This document shows, in pieces, positions 15,898 to 23,563 of a stretch of 23,563 bases of DNA (positions are counted from its first letter, which is position 1; the number at the start of each line of letters is the position of its first letter). Under the pieces are notes generated by a model. It made no database searches and was not told the DNA's origin. It worked only from the letters and a program-made list of their open reading frames with translations. This DNA comes from an uncultured Prevotella sp. (GTDB lineage: Bacteria > Bacteroidota > Bacteroidia > Bacteroidales > Bacteroidaceae), in contig CAMPYJ010000041.1 in NCBI GenBank assembly GCA_946998205.1, positions 1-23,563 of the forward strand, in the 5' to 3' direction. Made by a program: the position numbers and the translations under genes.

Positions 15898-18380
15898 TTT
15901 AGTATGGAAAATCGGGCAAACTTAATGAGTAGTTGTTTTGTTCCAGAGTTTTTAAATTCAACAGTAATCTTCTGATTTTCACCGCTACCCTCGATTTTCA
16001 ACACGGTACCCACGCCAAATCGTTGATGTTCGATGACGCTTCCCTCTTGCAAAGAATCTGCATGCGCTGCGGGTGTGGCTTCTGGCAGTGTACGGCCTCC
16101 ATGACAGACAGCCTCAGGCACCTTCCTTAAATTGCCGCCAGCTTGCTGCAAGCGGCGCTTAAACGATGCTGAAAAGGGGTCAACGGCTGTCTCAGCACGG
16201 TGCGGCGCGGTGATTTTTGGCTTTGCATCGGCCCGGAATTGACTCGCCACCGGGCGTGAGTTCTGCATCCTGTCATTCATCCTAAACTCCCCGTCACCCC
16301 ATGTGTTTCTACCAATATAAGGAACGTCAGACGAATATTCACGACCATAGCCGGAGGAGGTGCGACGGTCGAATCCTGAATGTTTGGCAGCTTGAAGCCC
16401 CAACTCATCCGACTCGCTTTCTACCACCATCAACTTCGGATCAATGTCCTTGATGAATCGGCTCGGCGTGTCAAACTCCATCTTTCCGAACCGCCACCTG
16501 TTTTTGGCACTTGTCATGATGCAATGCTTCTCTGCACGGGTGATGGCCACATAGAGCAGACGGCGTTCTTCCTCCATCTCGCGCATCGAGCCCATCGACA
16601 GCGGACTTGGAAAAATGTTCTCTTCCAGTCCGACGATGAAGACGGTGGGAAACTCCAGTCCCTTGGCGGCATGCACGGTCATCAGTGACACCCGGCTCTC
16701 TTCGCCGTCATCGCTGTCCAAATCAGTGAGCAAAGCGACTTCCTGAAGATAGTCGGTGAGATAAATTTCGTTCTCCCTACCCTCTTCTTTCTTGCTTTCA
16801 CAGAAATCTTTCATCCCCGCCAGCAGCTCTTCTACATTCTCTTGTCGGGCCAGTCCTTCCGGATCGCTGTTGGAGTAGATGTCGGCAATGAATCCACTTG
16901 TCTTCATAATCTCATTGCCCAACTGATATACATCTGTGTAAGAAGCTTTTAAGACAAATCCCTCCATGAGATCTTTAAACCGATTGATCTTGCCAATTGT
17001 GCCTTGATTCATCCCTTGGAGATATTGTTCAGGATTGAATATGACCTGCCAGAAACTCACCGCATGGCTGCGAGCCGAGTCTGCTATCTTTTGTATGGTC
17101 ACGTTCCCGATGCCCCTGGCCGGGTAATTGATGATGCGCTTGAAAGCCTCTTCATCATCAGGATTGACGACCAGACGAAAATAAGCGATGATGTCTTTAA
17201 TCTCCTTGCGCTGATAGAAGCTCAAACCGCCATAGATACGGTATGGAATGTTTTGTTTTCGCATCTCCTCCTCGAAACTTCGGCTTTGCGCGTTGGTTCG
17301 GTACAAGATGGCAAAGTCGCTGTAGGGTGCGTTCTCTTGCCTGGCGATACGCTTGATGTCCTTGCAAACCACGAATGCTTCTTCCTTGTCAGAATAAACG
17401 GGTTTGAAGATAATCTTCTCCCCCTCATCGTTCTCACTGAACACATCTTTGGGTATCTGCCGTTGGTTGTGTTTAATCAAGCTGTTGGCTGCCTGCACGA
17501 TTCTCTGTGTAGATCGGTAATTTTGCTGAAGCTTGAAGAGGCTCGAGCCTTCGTATATCTGTTGGAAATCCAAGATGTTATCGATGTTGGCTCCACGAAA
17601 TCCGTAGATACTTTGCGCATCATCGCCCACCACGCAGATGTGACGATGCTCTTTGGTCAGCAGCCATACGATGCATTGCTGGGCGTAGTTGGTGTCCTGA
17701 TATTCGTCAACCAGCACATACTGGAAGCGCTGGCAATATTTTTGTCGGATGTCTTCATGCTCTTTCAGCAATCGATAGGTCAAGACGAGCAAGTCGTCAA
17801 AGTCCATGGCATTGGCCTTGCGGCATCGCTGTACATAAGCCTCGTAAACAGAATGAAGCTCGGGCATGCGACTGTTTCGGTCGCGGTTCAGGAGTTCTGG
17901 CCTGCCGGAATAGTCGTGAGGCGTGATGAGCTGGTTTTTGGCTTTGCTGATAACGGCATGCACGCCGGCTGGCCTGTACACCTTGTCGTCAAGCCCCATT
18001 TCCTTGATGATGGTCTTGAGCAACGACCGGGAATCACTTTCGTCATAGATGGTAAAGCCCGAAGTGTAGCCGACAGCATCGGCCTCGATGCGTAAAATAC
18101 GGGAAAAAATGGAGTGAAATGTCCCCATCTGGATGTGCCTGGCCGTCTCTTGTCCCACCAACTGTGCGATGCGCTGCTTCATCTCGTTAGCCGCTTTGTT
18201 GGTAAACGTCAAAGCCAAGATAGACCAGGGCTTCATGCCTTGTTGTACCAAATAAGCTATTTTGTAAGTCAACACACGCGTCTTACCCGACCCGGCGCCT
18301 GCGATGACCAGCTGTGGACCGTCGTTGTAAGTAACAGCCAAGCGTTGTTCTTGATTTAATTGTGACAACAAATCTTTCAT
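15894..18380 (-). CDS. pcrA: ATP-dependent DNA helicase of the UvrD/PcrA family
   Basis: Superfamily 1A 3'-to-5' helicase used in nucleotide excision repair, mismatch repair, removal of stalled polymerase and replication restart. The motif set is complete: Q-motif LNQEQRLAV (8-16), Walker A GAGSGKT (28-34), motif Ia LTFTNKAANEM (57-67), motif II DEYQDT (225-230), motif III GDDAQSIYGFRGA (252-264), motif IV QNYRST, motif V TVHAAKGLEFPTVF and motif VI RRLLYVAITRAEK. The last 50 residues (EHQRFGVGTVLKIEG...) resemble the Tudor-like PcrA/UvrD tail that binds RNA polymerase, after a low-complexity linker. At 828 residues it is slightly longer than E. coli UvrD. Its ATG overlaps the mtgA stop (ATGA, 18377-18380), so translation is probably coupled. 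Confidence 0.95.
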   Translation of the reverse strand: MKDLLSQLNQEQRLAVTYNDGPQLVIAGAGSGKTRVLTYKIAYLVQQGMKPWSILALTFTNKAANEMKQRIAQLVGQETARHIQMGTFHSIFSRILRIEADAVGYTSGFTIYDESDSRSLLKTIIKEMGLDDKVYRPAGVHAVISKAKNQLITPHDYSGRPELLNRDRNSRMPELHSVYEAYVQRCRKANAMDFDDLLVLTYRLLKEHEDIRQKYCQRFQYVLVDEYQDTNYAQQCIVWLLTKEHRHICVVGDDAQSIYGFRGANIDNILDFQQIYEGSSLFKLQQNYRSTQRIVQAANSLIKHNQRQIPKDVFSENDEGEKIIFKPVYSDKEEAFVVCKDIKRIARQENAPYSDFAILYRTNAQSRSFEEEMRKQNIPYRIYGGLSFYQRKEIKDIIAYFRLVVNPDDEEAFKRIINYPARGIGNVTIQKIADSARSHAVSFWQVIFNPEQYLQGMNQGTIGKINRFKDLMEGFVLKASYTDVYQLGNEIMKTSGFIADIYSNSDPEGLARQENVEELLAGMKDFCESKKEEGRENEIYLTDYLQEVALLTDLDSDDGEESRVSLMTVHAAKGLEFPTVFIVGLEENIFPSPLSMGSMREMEEERRLLYVAITRAEKHCIMTSAKNRWRFGKMEFDTPSRFIKDIDPKLMVVESESDELGLQAAKHSGFDRRTSSGYGREYSSDVPYIGRNTWGDGEFRMNDRMQNSRPVASQFRADAKPKITAPHRAETAVDPFSASFKRRLQQAGGNLRKVPEAVCHGGRTLPEATPAAHADSLQEGSVIEHQRFGVGTVLKIEGSGENQKITVEFKNSGTKQLLIKFARFSILK

Positions 18381-19108
18381 TTTTTCTTGTGGTAGACACC
18401 TCCTTTGGTGGTGTTTGGATTAATATCCTCTCCCTCCTTAGGGAATGACGGAATGAATTTCATCTCATGCTCTATCCTTCTTTGTCTTAACCGAACATAC
18501 CCACTGGGGGCTTTGCTGCTGAACCGAATGGGGTTTGGCAGTGTAGCGGCGATGAGTGCGCATTCTGAACGAGACAGTTCACTGGCCGTCTTACCGAAGT
18601 TATAGCGAGCTACGGCATCCACTCCGTAAATCATGTCCCCCATCTCGATGGAATTCAAATACACCTCCATGATGCGTTGCTTGCTCCACATCAACTCAAT
18701 GAGCGCGGTGAAATAAACCTCGAAACCTTTTCTTATCCATGAACGTCCTGGCCAAAGAAAGACGTTTTTCGCCGTTTGTTGCGTGATGGTGCTTGCTCCC
18801 CGCTTCTTCCCGGTCTTGTCTTTGATGTTGTGAACGGCAGCTTTCTCGATGGCATCGTAGTCAAAACCATGGTGCAACAAGAATCGCTGGTCCTCACTGG
18901 CCATCACGGCAACAGGCATGTGTCGTGAAATATCGTCCATTGGCACCCAATGGTGACGTATCTTGAATTCACCTTTCTCGAAGCATCGAATCACCATCAA
19001 TGGGGTGACATACACGGGAAAGAAACGGTACTCCACCACTGCCAGAATGGTGGAAACAAAAAAAAACACGATGATTCTTCGTAGGAAACGCACTATAATA
19101 CTCATCAT
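18377..19108 (-). CDS. mtgA: Monofunctional peptidoglycan glycosyltransferase (GT51)
   Basis: MtgA polymerises lipid II into glycan strands at the outer face of the inner membrane and has no transpeptidase domain. There is one N-terminal membrane segment (about 11-30), then the GT51 motifs: ASEDQRFLLHHGFD with catalytic Glu72, GASTITQQTAKN (104-115), KQRIMEVYLNSIEMG with the second essential Glu155, YGVDAVARYNFGK and ALIAATLPNP. At 243 residues the length is normal. It lies downstream of the OmpA-like gene, separated by a probable terminator, and overlaps pcrA by 4 bases. The pairing with a DNA helicase has no obvious functional logic. Confidence 0.95.
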   Translation of the reverse strand: MMSIIVRFLRRIIVFFFVSTILAVVEYRFFPVYVTPLMVIRCFEKGEFKIRHHWVPMDDISRHMPVAVMASEDQRFLLHHGFDYDAIEKAAVHNIKDKTGKKRGASTITQQTAKNVFLWPGRSWIRKGFEVYFTALIELMWSKQRIMEVYLNSIEMGDMIYGVDAVARYNFGKTASELSRSECALIAATLPNPIRFSSKAPSGYVRLRQRRIEHEMKFIPSFPKEGEDINPNTTKGGVYHKKK

Positions 19109-19114
19109 TCAAAC

Positions 19115-19142
19115 AAAAAGGGGCACCATCAACAAGCACCCC
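19115..19142 (-). terminator. Intrinsic terminator of the OmpA-like gene
   Basis: On the minus strand GGGGTGC (19142-19136), a 9-base loop and GTGCCCC (19126-19120) form a 7-bp stem with two G-T wobbles, followed directly by five Ts (19119-19115). It begins about 20 bases past the stop codon of the OmpA-like gene and ends 7 bases before the mtgA start, so mtgA depends on read-through or a promoter not recognised here. Confidence 0.55.
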
Positions 19143-19163
19143 CTCACTATTCTTCTTAAAATT

Positions 19164-19841
19164 TCAGTTAAGTTTACCGTTGTTTGCCTTCTCTACCATT
19201 TCAGGACTGGCATACAGAAACACTTCCACGCGGCGGTTCAGCTGGCGTCCAGCCTTGGTTTCGTTGGTAGCTACGGGTTGTGAGCTGCCCATACCCGACA
19301 CGTTTTTGAACTGACTGGAAGAGACGCCACAGCTCTTGAGATAACTCACCACGCTCTGCGCCCGGTCGTTGCTCAATGGGATGTTGATGCCGTCATTGCC
19401 GGTTGAGTCGGTATGTCCGTATACATCAATGTGGCAATCCTTGTTGTTCTTCAGCACGATAGAGAACTTCGCCAACTCATTCTTGCTGCCTTGATTCAAA
19501 TTGGCCTTGCTGCTGGCGAACAAGATGCCGCTGTCAAAGGTAACTTTCACGGCATCCAGCCCGTTTTTGTCTTTCACCTCTTCAATCTTGGCATTCTGAA
19601 CTTGCGCTGCGGTTTCTTTCGCCACCTTGTCCATGTGTCGGCCAATCATGGCGCCTGCGCCTGCTCCTACCGCGCCACCGATGGCGGCTCCAACGCCTGC
19701 GTTGCCTGCTATTTTCCCGATGATGGCTCCTAAGACGGCGCCACCGCCAGCACCCGCCAAAGCTCCCGTTCCCTGTTTAGTGGAACAACTGAAGGCGGCC
19801 AAAAGGCAAAGAGCCAATGTCATAACTTTCATTTTCTTCAT
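19164..19841 (-). CDS. OmpA-family lipoprotein with glycine zipper
   Basis: An envelope lipoprotein that probably ties the outer membrane to peptidoglycan. Counting from the ATG at 19841 (225 residues), a basic N-terminus and hydrophobic leader end at lipid Cys19 (AAFSC). A glycine-zipper stretch of GxxxG/AxxxG repeats spans about 28-68, followed by a short helical linker and the C-terminal OmpA domain (about 97-211). That domain has VTFDSG, VYGHTDSTG, NIPLSNDRAQSVVSYL and GRQLNRRVEVFL. The peptidoglycan-binding Asp and Arg of the family are present as Asp145 and Arg160 with the conserved 15-residue spacing. The upstream in-frame GTG at 19847 is a less likely start. It resembles YiaD-type proteins and has its own promoter and terminator. 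Confidence 0.92.
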   Translation of the reverse strand: MKKMKVMTLALCLLAAFSCSTKQGTGALAGAGGGAVLGAIIGKIAGNAGVGAAIGGAVGAGAGAMIGRHMDKVAKETAAQVQNAKIEEVKDKNGLDAVKVTFDSGILFASSKANLNQGSKNELAKFSIVLKNNKDCHIDVYGHTDSTGNDGINIPLSNDRAQSVVSYLKSCGVSSSQFKNVSGMGSSQPVATNETKAGRQLNRRVEVFLYASPEMVEKANNGKLN

Positions 19842-19874
19842 ACTCACATAGTTTTGTGTCTATATTTATAATTG

Positions 19875-19882
19875 CAAAGATA
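19875..19882 (-). promoter_or_regulatory. Likely -7 box for the OmpA-like gene
   Basis: On the minus strand TATCTTTG is an exact TAnnTTTG match 33 bases before the ATG at 19841. No good TTTG lies at the expected distance upstream, so only the -7 element is supported. Confidence 0.55.
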
Positions 19883-19925
19883 ATTCTTTTTATCGCATCA
19901 TGATGTGCATGTCAACATTTTTTTG

Positions 19926-19933
19926 TAATTTTG
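19926..19933 (+). promoter_or_regulatory. Likely -7 box for proS
   Basis: TAATTTTG matches TAnnTTTG exactly. Transcription from about 19940 would give a leader of roughly 95 bases before the preferred proS ATG at 20036, containing the hairpin and short frame listed separately. A clear -33 box was not found. The divergent OmpA-like promoter is about 50 bases away. Confidence 0.5.
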
Positions 19934-19958
19934 CGTCAAATTTAAGCAATACAAACTC

Positions 19959-20006
19959 ATGGTCAAAAGGGATGTCACAATGATGCAACACGAATATCCC
20001 TTTTAA
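19959..20006 (+). CDS. Possible 15-codon leader peptide of proS
   Basis: ATG at 19959 opens a frame reading MVKRDVTMMQHEYPF and ending in TAA at 20004-20006. The stop shares its last A with an in-frame proS ATG (TAATG at 20004-20008), a common coupling arrangement. The only proline codon is the penultimate one (CCC, 19998-20000), inside the 3' arm of the leader hairpin. A single Pro codon makes classical attenuation doubtful, and a frame this short arises easily by chance. Confidence 0.25.
   Translation: MVKRDVTMMQHEYPF
19965..20004 (+). promoter_or_regulatory. Leader hairpin upstream of proS
   Basis: AAAAGGGAT (19965-19973) and ATCCCTTTT (19996-20004) form a perfect 9-bp stem around a 22-base loop. 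The stem ends in four Us, so it could act as a weak terminator or attenuator, or hold the ATG at 20006 next to its base. It lies wholly between the predicted transcript start and the preferred proS start. Confidence 0.45.
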
Positions 20007-20035
20007 TGAAGCAAATAACTATTCATCAAGATAAC

Positions 20036-21517
20036 ATGGCAAAAGAATTAAAAGATTTGACCAAAAGGTCTGAAAACTACAGTCAATGGTATAATGATTT
20101 GGTTGTCAAGGCTGATTTGGCTGAACAATCGGCAGTGCGAGGCTGTATGGTCATCAAGCCATATGGCTACGCCATCTGGGAAAAGATGCAGCAACAGTTG
20201 GACAAGATGTTTAAGGAAACTGGAGCGCAAAATGCTTATTTCCCTCTTTTGATACCAAAATCGTTCCTAAGTCGCGAGGCTGAGCATGTGAAAGGTTTCG
20301 CAAAAGAATGCGCGGTCGTCACGCACTATCGGCTTAAATCATCAGAGACAGGCGACAGCGTGGAAGTGGATCCCGCTGCAAAACTGGAAGAAGAGCTGAT
20401 CATCCGCCCCACTTCAGAAACCATTATATGGAACACATATAAGAATTGGATACAGTCTTGGCGCGACCTCCCATTGATGTGCAACCAGTGGTGCAACGTC
20501 ATGAGATGGGAGATGCGTACACGTCCGTTCCTGAGAACGTCAGAATTCTTATGGCAGGAGGGTCACACTGCCCACGCAACGCGCGAGGAAGCTGAAGAAG
20601 AAGCACGGAAAATGCTCAAGGTGTACGCCGACTTTGCAGAGCAATGGATGGCCGTTCCCGTGGTTCAGGGCGTGAAGAGCGAGACCGAACGCTTTGCGGG
20701 AGCCCTCAACACCTATACCATTGAAGCCATGATGCAAGACGGAAAAGCATTACAGAGCGGCACCAGTCATTTCTTAGGTCAAAACTTCGCCAAATCATTT
20801 GACGTCACCTTCTTAAACAAGGAGAACAAGCCTGAATACGTTTGGGCGACAAGCTGGGGCGTATCCACACGTCTGATTGGCGCGCTGATCATGACACACT
20901 CTGACGACAACGGTTTGGTGTTGCCGCCAAAGCTCGCCCCCATTCAGGTCGTCATCATTCCTATTGCTAAGAATGAGGAGCAGCTGAAGGCCATTTCTGA
21001 TAAGCTGAATCCGTTCATGGAGAACATGAAAGACCTCGGCATCACTGTGAAATACGATGACAGCAACAACAAACGTCCAGGATTCAAGTTTGCGGATTAT
21101 GAATTAAAAGGTGTTCCCGTGCGCCTGGTGATGGGTGGACGAGACCTTGAGAACAACACCATTGAAGTGATGCGCCGCGACACTCTGGAGAAAGAAACCA
21201 TTCCCGTTGAAGGATTGGCCGACCACATCAACAAGCTGCTTGACGACATTCAAGCAAACATTCTGCAGAAAGCCAAAGACTATCGTGACGCTCATATTTA
21301 TGAATGCGATAACTATGACGAGTTTAAGGAGAAGATAAAAGATGGCGGATTCTTCCTTTGTCACTGGGATGGCACCGAAGAAACAGAAGCCAAAATTAAA
21401 GAAGAAACACAAGCAACCATCCGCTGCGTGCCATTTGGCTTTGAACAGACACCAGGCGTTGACATGGTTTCAGGCAAACCGGCTAAACATCGTGTCATTA
21501 TCGCTCGCAGTTATTAA
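20036..21517 (+). CDS. proS: Prolyl-tRNA synthetase, eukaryote/archaea-like type
   Basis: Class II synthetase that charges tRNA-Pro. From the ATG at 20036 (MAKELKDLTKRSENYSQWYN) it has 493 residues, the usual length in Bacteroidota; an in-frame ATG at 20006 would add 10 residues without family support. Visible blocks include RPTSE (124-128), motif 2 RWEMRTRPFLRTSEFLWQEGHT (157-178), an anticodon-binding domain beginning near LAPIQVVIIPI, and motif 3 within WGVSTRLIGALIMTHSDDNGL. The CHWDG and CVPF blocks and the terminal tyrosine (RSY) belong to the extra C-terminal domain of the eukaryote/archaea-like type. The editing insertion of the bacterial type is absent. The transporter gene follows after 16 bases. 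Confidence 0.96.
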   Translation: MAKELKDLTKRSENYSQWYNDLVVKADLAEQSAVRGCMVIKPYGYAIWEKMQQQLDKMFKETGAQNAYFPLLIPKSFLSREAEHVKGFAKECAVVTHYRLKSSETGDSVEVDPAAKLEEELIIRPTSETIIWNTYKNWIQSWRDLPLMCNQWCNVMRWEMRTRPFLRTSEFLWQEGHTAHATREEAEEEARKMLKVYADFAEQWMAVPVVQGVKSETERFAGALNTYTIEAMMQDGKALQSGTSHFLGQNFAKSFDVTFLNKENKPEYVWATSWGVSTRLIGALIMTHSDDNGLVLPPKLAPIQVVIIPIAKNEEQLKAISDKLNPFMENMKDLGITVKYDDSNNKRPGFKFADYELKGVPVRLVMGGRDLENNTIEVMRRDTLEKETIPVEGLADHINKLLDDIQANILQKAKDYRDAHIYECDNYDEFKEKIKDGGFFLCHWDGTEETEAKIKEETQATIRCVPFGFEQTPGVDMVSGKPAKHRVIIARSY

Positions 21518-21533
21518 TTATTAAACGACAAAA

Positions 21534-23222
21534 ATGGACTGGATAATCGCATTGTTTACCAACAACGAGTCGGTTGCTCACATTGTTCTTCTCTACGCAA
21601 GCGTCATCGCTGTTGGCGTATTATTGGGAAAAGTTAAGGTCGGTGGCATCTCCCTGGGCGTTACCTTCGTGCTCTTCGCTGGCATTGTCGCAGGGCACAT
21701 CGGATTCACCGCGCCCGTCAGCCTGCTGACGTTCATTCAGGATTTTGGCTTGATTCTGTTCGTTTTCTGCATCGGACTGCAAGTGGGTCCGGGCTTTTTT
21801 GAAAGTTTCAAGCGTGGCGGTGTCACCCTAAACATGCTCACTACAACGGCCGTTTTGCTCAACATCGCCGTGATGTTTGCCTGTTATTTCCTCTTTTTCG
21901 ACACCAATGACGCAAAAAATCTGCCCATGATGGTAGGCACGCTTTACGGAGCAGTAACCAACACTCCTGGCTTGGGCGCAGCCAACGAGGCACTCACCTC
22001 TGTCTTTCCTGATGGTGACGTGCCCCAAATAGCCAGTGGATATGCCTGCGCTTATCCCCTTGGCGTGTTGGGTATCATCGCGGCAACCATCGCCATACGC
22101 TTCATTTGCAAAATAGACTTGAATAAAGAAGAGGACGAACTGACGCAAGCGGAAGATGACAATCCACATGCCAAGCCATGCCAAATTCGTCTTAACGTAG
22201 ACAACTCATACATCGAAGGACGGTCGTTGCGGGAGATTTCTGAATTTCTGAACAGGGAATTCGTATGTACGAGATTGAAACATGATGACACCGTTGAGAT
22301 TCCTAATGGCGAAACCGTGGTGCGCAAAGATGATGAGATGCTCATCGTTTGCGCGGAGTCAGACGCTGATGTCATCAAGAGCTTCGGACACGTTATAGAA
22401 TCACCTTGGATTGAAGAAGAGGAGAAACAACCCATGATTTCTAAACGAGTGGTCATCACGAATTCGTCGATGAACGGAAAGGTGCTTGGCAAGATGCACT
22501 TCTCCAGCGTCTACGGCGTTAACATCACAAGAATCACCCGTCAGGGCATCGACTTGTTCGCCACCCACGACCTAAACTTACATGTTGGCGACCGCATCAT
22601 GATGGTGGGTCATGAGGAAAACGTCAACCGCGTGGAACGCATGATGGGCAACTCCATGCGACGCCTCAACGCCCCCAACATCGCGACCATCTTCATTGGC
22701 ATATTCATAGGAATCCTCTTTGGCAGTTTCCCCATTGCCATTCCCGGCATGCCTGTCCCATTGAAGCTGGGACTTGCCGGCGGTCCGCTGATCATTGCAA
22801 TCTTGATAGGACGCTGTGGCCACAGGATGAAGCTGGTGACCTACACCACGACATCGGCCAACATGATGCTGCGCGAGATAGGTTTGGTTCTGTTTCTGGC
22901 CAGCGTGGGTATCAAAGCGGGGAATGGATTTGTCGACACCGTCATTCAAGGTGACGGACTGAAGTACGTCTATACCGGCATTCTGATTACCATCATTCCC
23001 ATTCTCATAGTAGGCACCATTGCTCGCTTGAAGTTCAAATTCAACTATTTCACCATCATGGGCATGATAGCAGGTACTTATACAGATCCACCCGCGCTGG
23101 CATACGCTAATCAGGTTTGTTCGCATGACGCACCATCCACGGGTTATTCAACCGTATATCCGTTGAGCATGTTCCTCAGAATCTTCACAGCCCAACTAAT
23201 CGTTCTGTTCTGCTGCGGATGA
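21534..23222 (+). CDS. AspT/YidE/YbjL-family membrane transporter with two RCK_C domains
   Basis: A 562-residue inner-membrane protein of the aspartate:alanine exchanger (AspT)/YidE group. Hydrophobic N-terminal segments (about 15-190) and C-terminal segments (about 383-560) flank a soluble centre with two RCK_C/TrkA_C-like domains (about 215-288 and 302-372). The two membrane halves are related: GTLYGAVTNTPGLGAANEAL (136-155) is echoed by GMIAGTYTDPPALAYANQV (510-528), the paired G-x-T-x-(T/P)PxLxxAN motif of the family. AspT proteins exchange amino or carboxylic acids, but most members are uncharacterised, so the substrate is unknown. It is 16 bases after proS and probably co-transcribed. 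A large palindrome follows 36 bases after its stop. Confidence 0.9.
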   Translation: MDWIIALFTNNESVAHIVLLYASVIAVGVLLGKVKVGGISLGVTFVLFAGIVAGHIGFTAPVSLLTFIQDFGLILFVFCIGLQVGPGFFESFKRGGVTLNMLTTTAVLLNIAVMFACYFLFFDTNDAKNLPMMVGTLYGAVTNTPGLGAANEALTSVFPDGDVPQIASGYACAYPLGVLGIIAATIAIRFICKIDLNKEEDELTQAEDDNPHAKPCQIRLNVDNSYIEGRSLREISEFLNREFVCTRLKHDDTVEIPNGETVVRKDDEMLIVCAESDADVIKSFGHVIESPWIEEEEKQPMISKRVVITNSSMNGKVLGKMHFSSVYGVNITRITRQGIDLFATHDLNLHVGDRIMMVGHEENVNRVERMMGNSMRRLNAPNIATIFIGIFIGILFGSFPIAIPGMPVPLKLGLAGGPLIIAILIGRCGHRMKLVTYTTTSANMMLREIGLVLFLASVGIKAGNGFVDTVIQGDGLKYVYTGILITIIPILIVGTIARLKFKFNYFTIMGMIAGTYTDPPALAYANQVCSHDAPSTGYSTVYPLSMFLRIFTAQLIVLFCCG

Positions 23223-23258
23223 CGTAAACACGCATACAACCCCGCATGAAATCAATTT

Positions 23259-23308
23259 AGGGCGGTTCTATTAATTAGCCTTGCAAAGCTGACTTATAGA
23301 ACCGCCCT
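23259..23308. repeat. Perfect 13-bp palindrome formed by two opposed GGGCGGTT repeats
   Basis: AGGGCGGTTCTAT (23259-23271) is matched exactly by ATAGAACCGCCCT (23296-23308). The 24-base loop contains a second near-palindrome, AGCCTTGCAAAGCT. It starts 36 bases after the transporter stop codon. No T-run follows either arm, so it is a stable 3' hairpin or a REP-like element rather than a standard intrinsic terminator. Confidence 0.65.
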
Positions 23309-23424
23309 GAAACTTAACCTACACTTCACCACTGTCAACATAGACAAAGAGAATGTAAGCCTCAACTTTATTCACTTTTTATTATCAAAATATCTTCCAA
23401 AAACGGCAATCAAAAACATTCTGT

Positions 23425-23450
23425 CTAAAGGGCGGTTCTAAAAATTATCA
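23425..23450 (+). repeat. Single-arm copy of the GGGCGGTT intergenic repeat
   Basis: CTAAAGGGCGGTTCTAAAAA followed by TTATCA repeats the core and the A/T flank of the copies at 15875 and 23256, in the same orientation. No partner arm was found nearby, so it does not form the palindrome. Confidence 0.55.
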
Positions 23451-23563
23451 CCATAAAGTTTCTTTTATGTCAGTCTTTTTACGTTTTGTCATCTTGTGGA
23501 CTCTTTTTGTATAAAACAGGCTGCGCCTCAACAATTCAAACAAGTTTGATTGTATTCGGCTTG

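Larger units (their letters stand above)
23223..23563. other. Gene-free region with intergenic repeat copies
   Basis: The last 341 bases contain no convincing gene. They hold the perfect palindrome at 23259-23308, a single copy of the same repeat at 23425, and near the edge the short palindrome TCAAAC-AA-GTTTGA (23536-23549), which could be an operator for a gene beyond the window. The sequence is otherwise AT-rich. Confidence 0.5.

Noticed and set aside
17004..18095. A 363-codon open frame on the plus strand opposite pcrA
   Set aside because: It lies wholly antisense to a helicase gene with all its motifs, shows no recognisable domain, and is the kind of long shadow frame that a coding strand often produces.
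19940..20035. T-box riboswitch upstream of proS
   Set aside because: The leader is under 100 bases and lacks the T-box core sequence and specifier stem; T-boxes are essentially a Gram-positive device.
1..23563. CRISPR array, tRNA, rRNA, integrase or toxin-antitoxin genes
   Set aside because: No regularly spaced repeats, cloverleaf-like segments, rRNA-like stretches or matching protein motifs were seen by reading; a tRNAscan or Infernal run would be decisive for RNA genes.

Overview
The window looks like a chromosomal segment of a Bacteroidota bacterium, most likely from the Prevotellaceae. The evidence is a set of lineage habits: no clear Shine-Dalgarno sequences, upstream boxes fitting the Bacteroidota promoter consensus (TTTG, about 20 bases, TAnnTTTG), a fimbrillin-family lipoprotein, a DUF4296 lipoprotein beside lspA, a long eukaryote-like isoleucyl-tRNA synthetase and a short eukaryote/archaea-like prolyl-tRNA synthetase. 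The genus is an inference; no rRNA or tRNA gene is visible.

Layout: (1) 1-433 is a degraded edge with a fragment of an IS256-type transposase and a palindrome. (2) 434-7969, minus strand, reads as one operon from a good promoter at 7937-7969: ileS, a zinc-less TraR/DksA-like protein, lspA, a DUF4296 lipoprotein, and a family C69 dipeptidase. (3) 8013-11278, minus strand, is an AT-rich surface module: a small 82-residue protein followed by a very large (941-residue) fimbrillin-like lipoprotein. (4) 11442-12568, minus strand, is a mannose-1-phosphate guanylyltransferase gene sharing an intergenic region with (5) the divergent plus-strand pair tkt-rpiB, two non-oxidative pentose phosphate pathway enzymes. 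(6) 15165-15893 is a gene-free, repeat-rich stretch. (7) 15894-19882, minus strand: an OmpA-type lipoprotein, then mtgA overlapping a pcrA/uvrD helicase gene. (8) 19926-23222, plus strand: proS with an unusual leader, followed closely by an AspT/YidE-type transporter. (9) 23223-23563 is gene-free and again carries the intergenic repeat.

Most of the window is housekeeping: translation (ileS, proS), envelope biogenesis (lspA, mtgA, OmpA-like, ManC), carbon metabolism (tkt, rpiB) and DNA repair (pcrA). The accessory signals are the fimbrillin module and the non-coding DNA. The most notable observations are a dispersed palindrome-forming repeat with core GGGCGGTT found only between genes, a nested inverted-repeat structure at 15693-15786 that could be a structured RNA or a decayed element, an IleRS whose HIGH box reads GIHH (the arrangement linked to extreme mupirocin resistance), and a proS leader with a 9-bp hairpin and a 15-codon open frame overlapping a possible proS start. 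I found no clear evidence of a wholly new multi-gene system.
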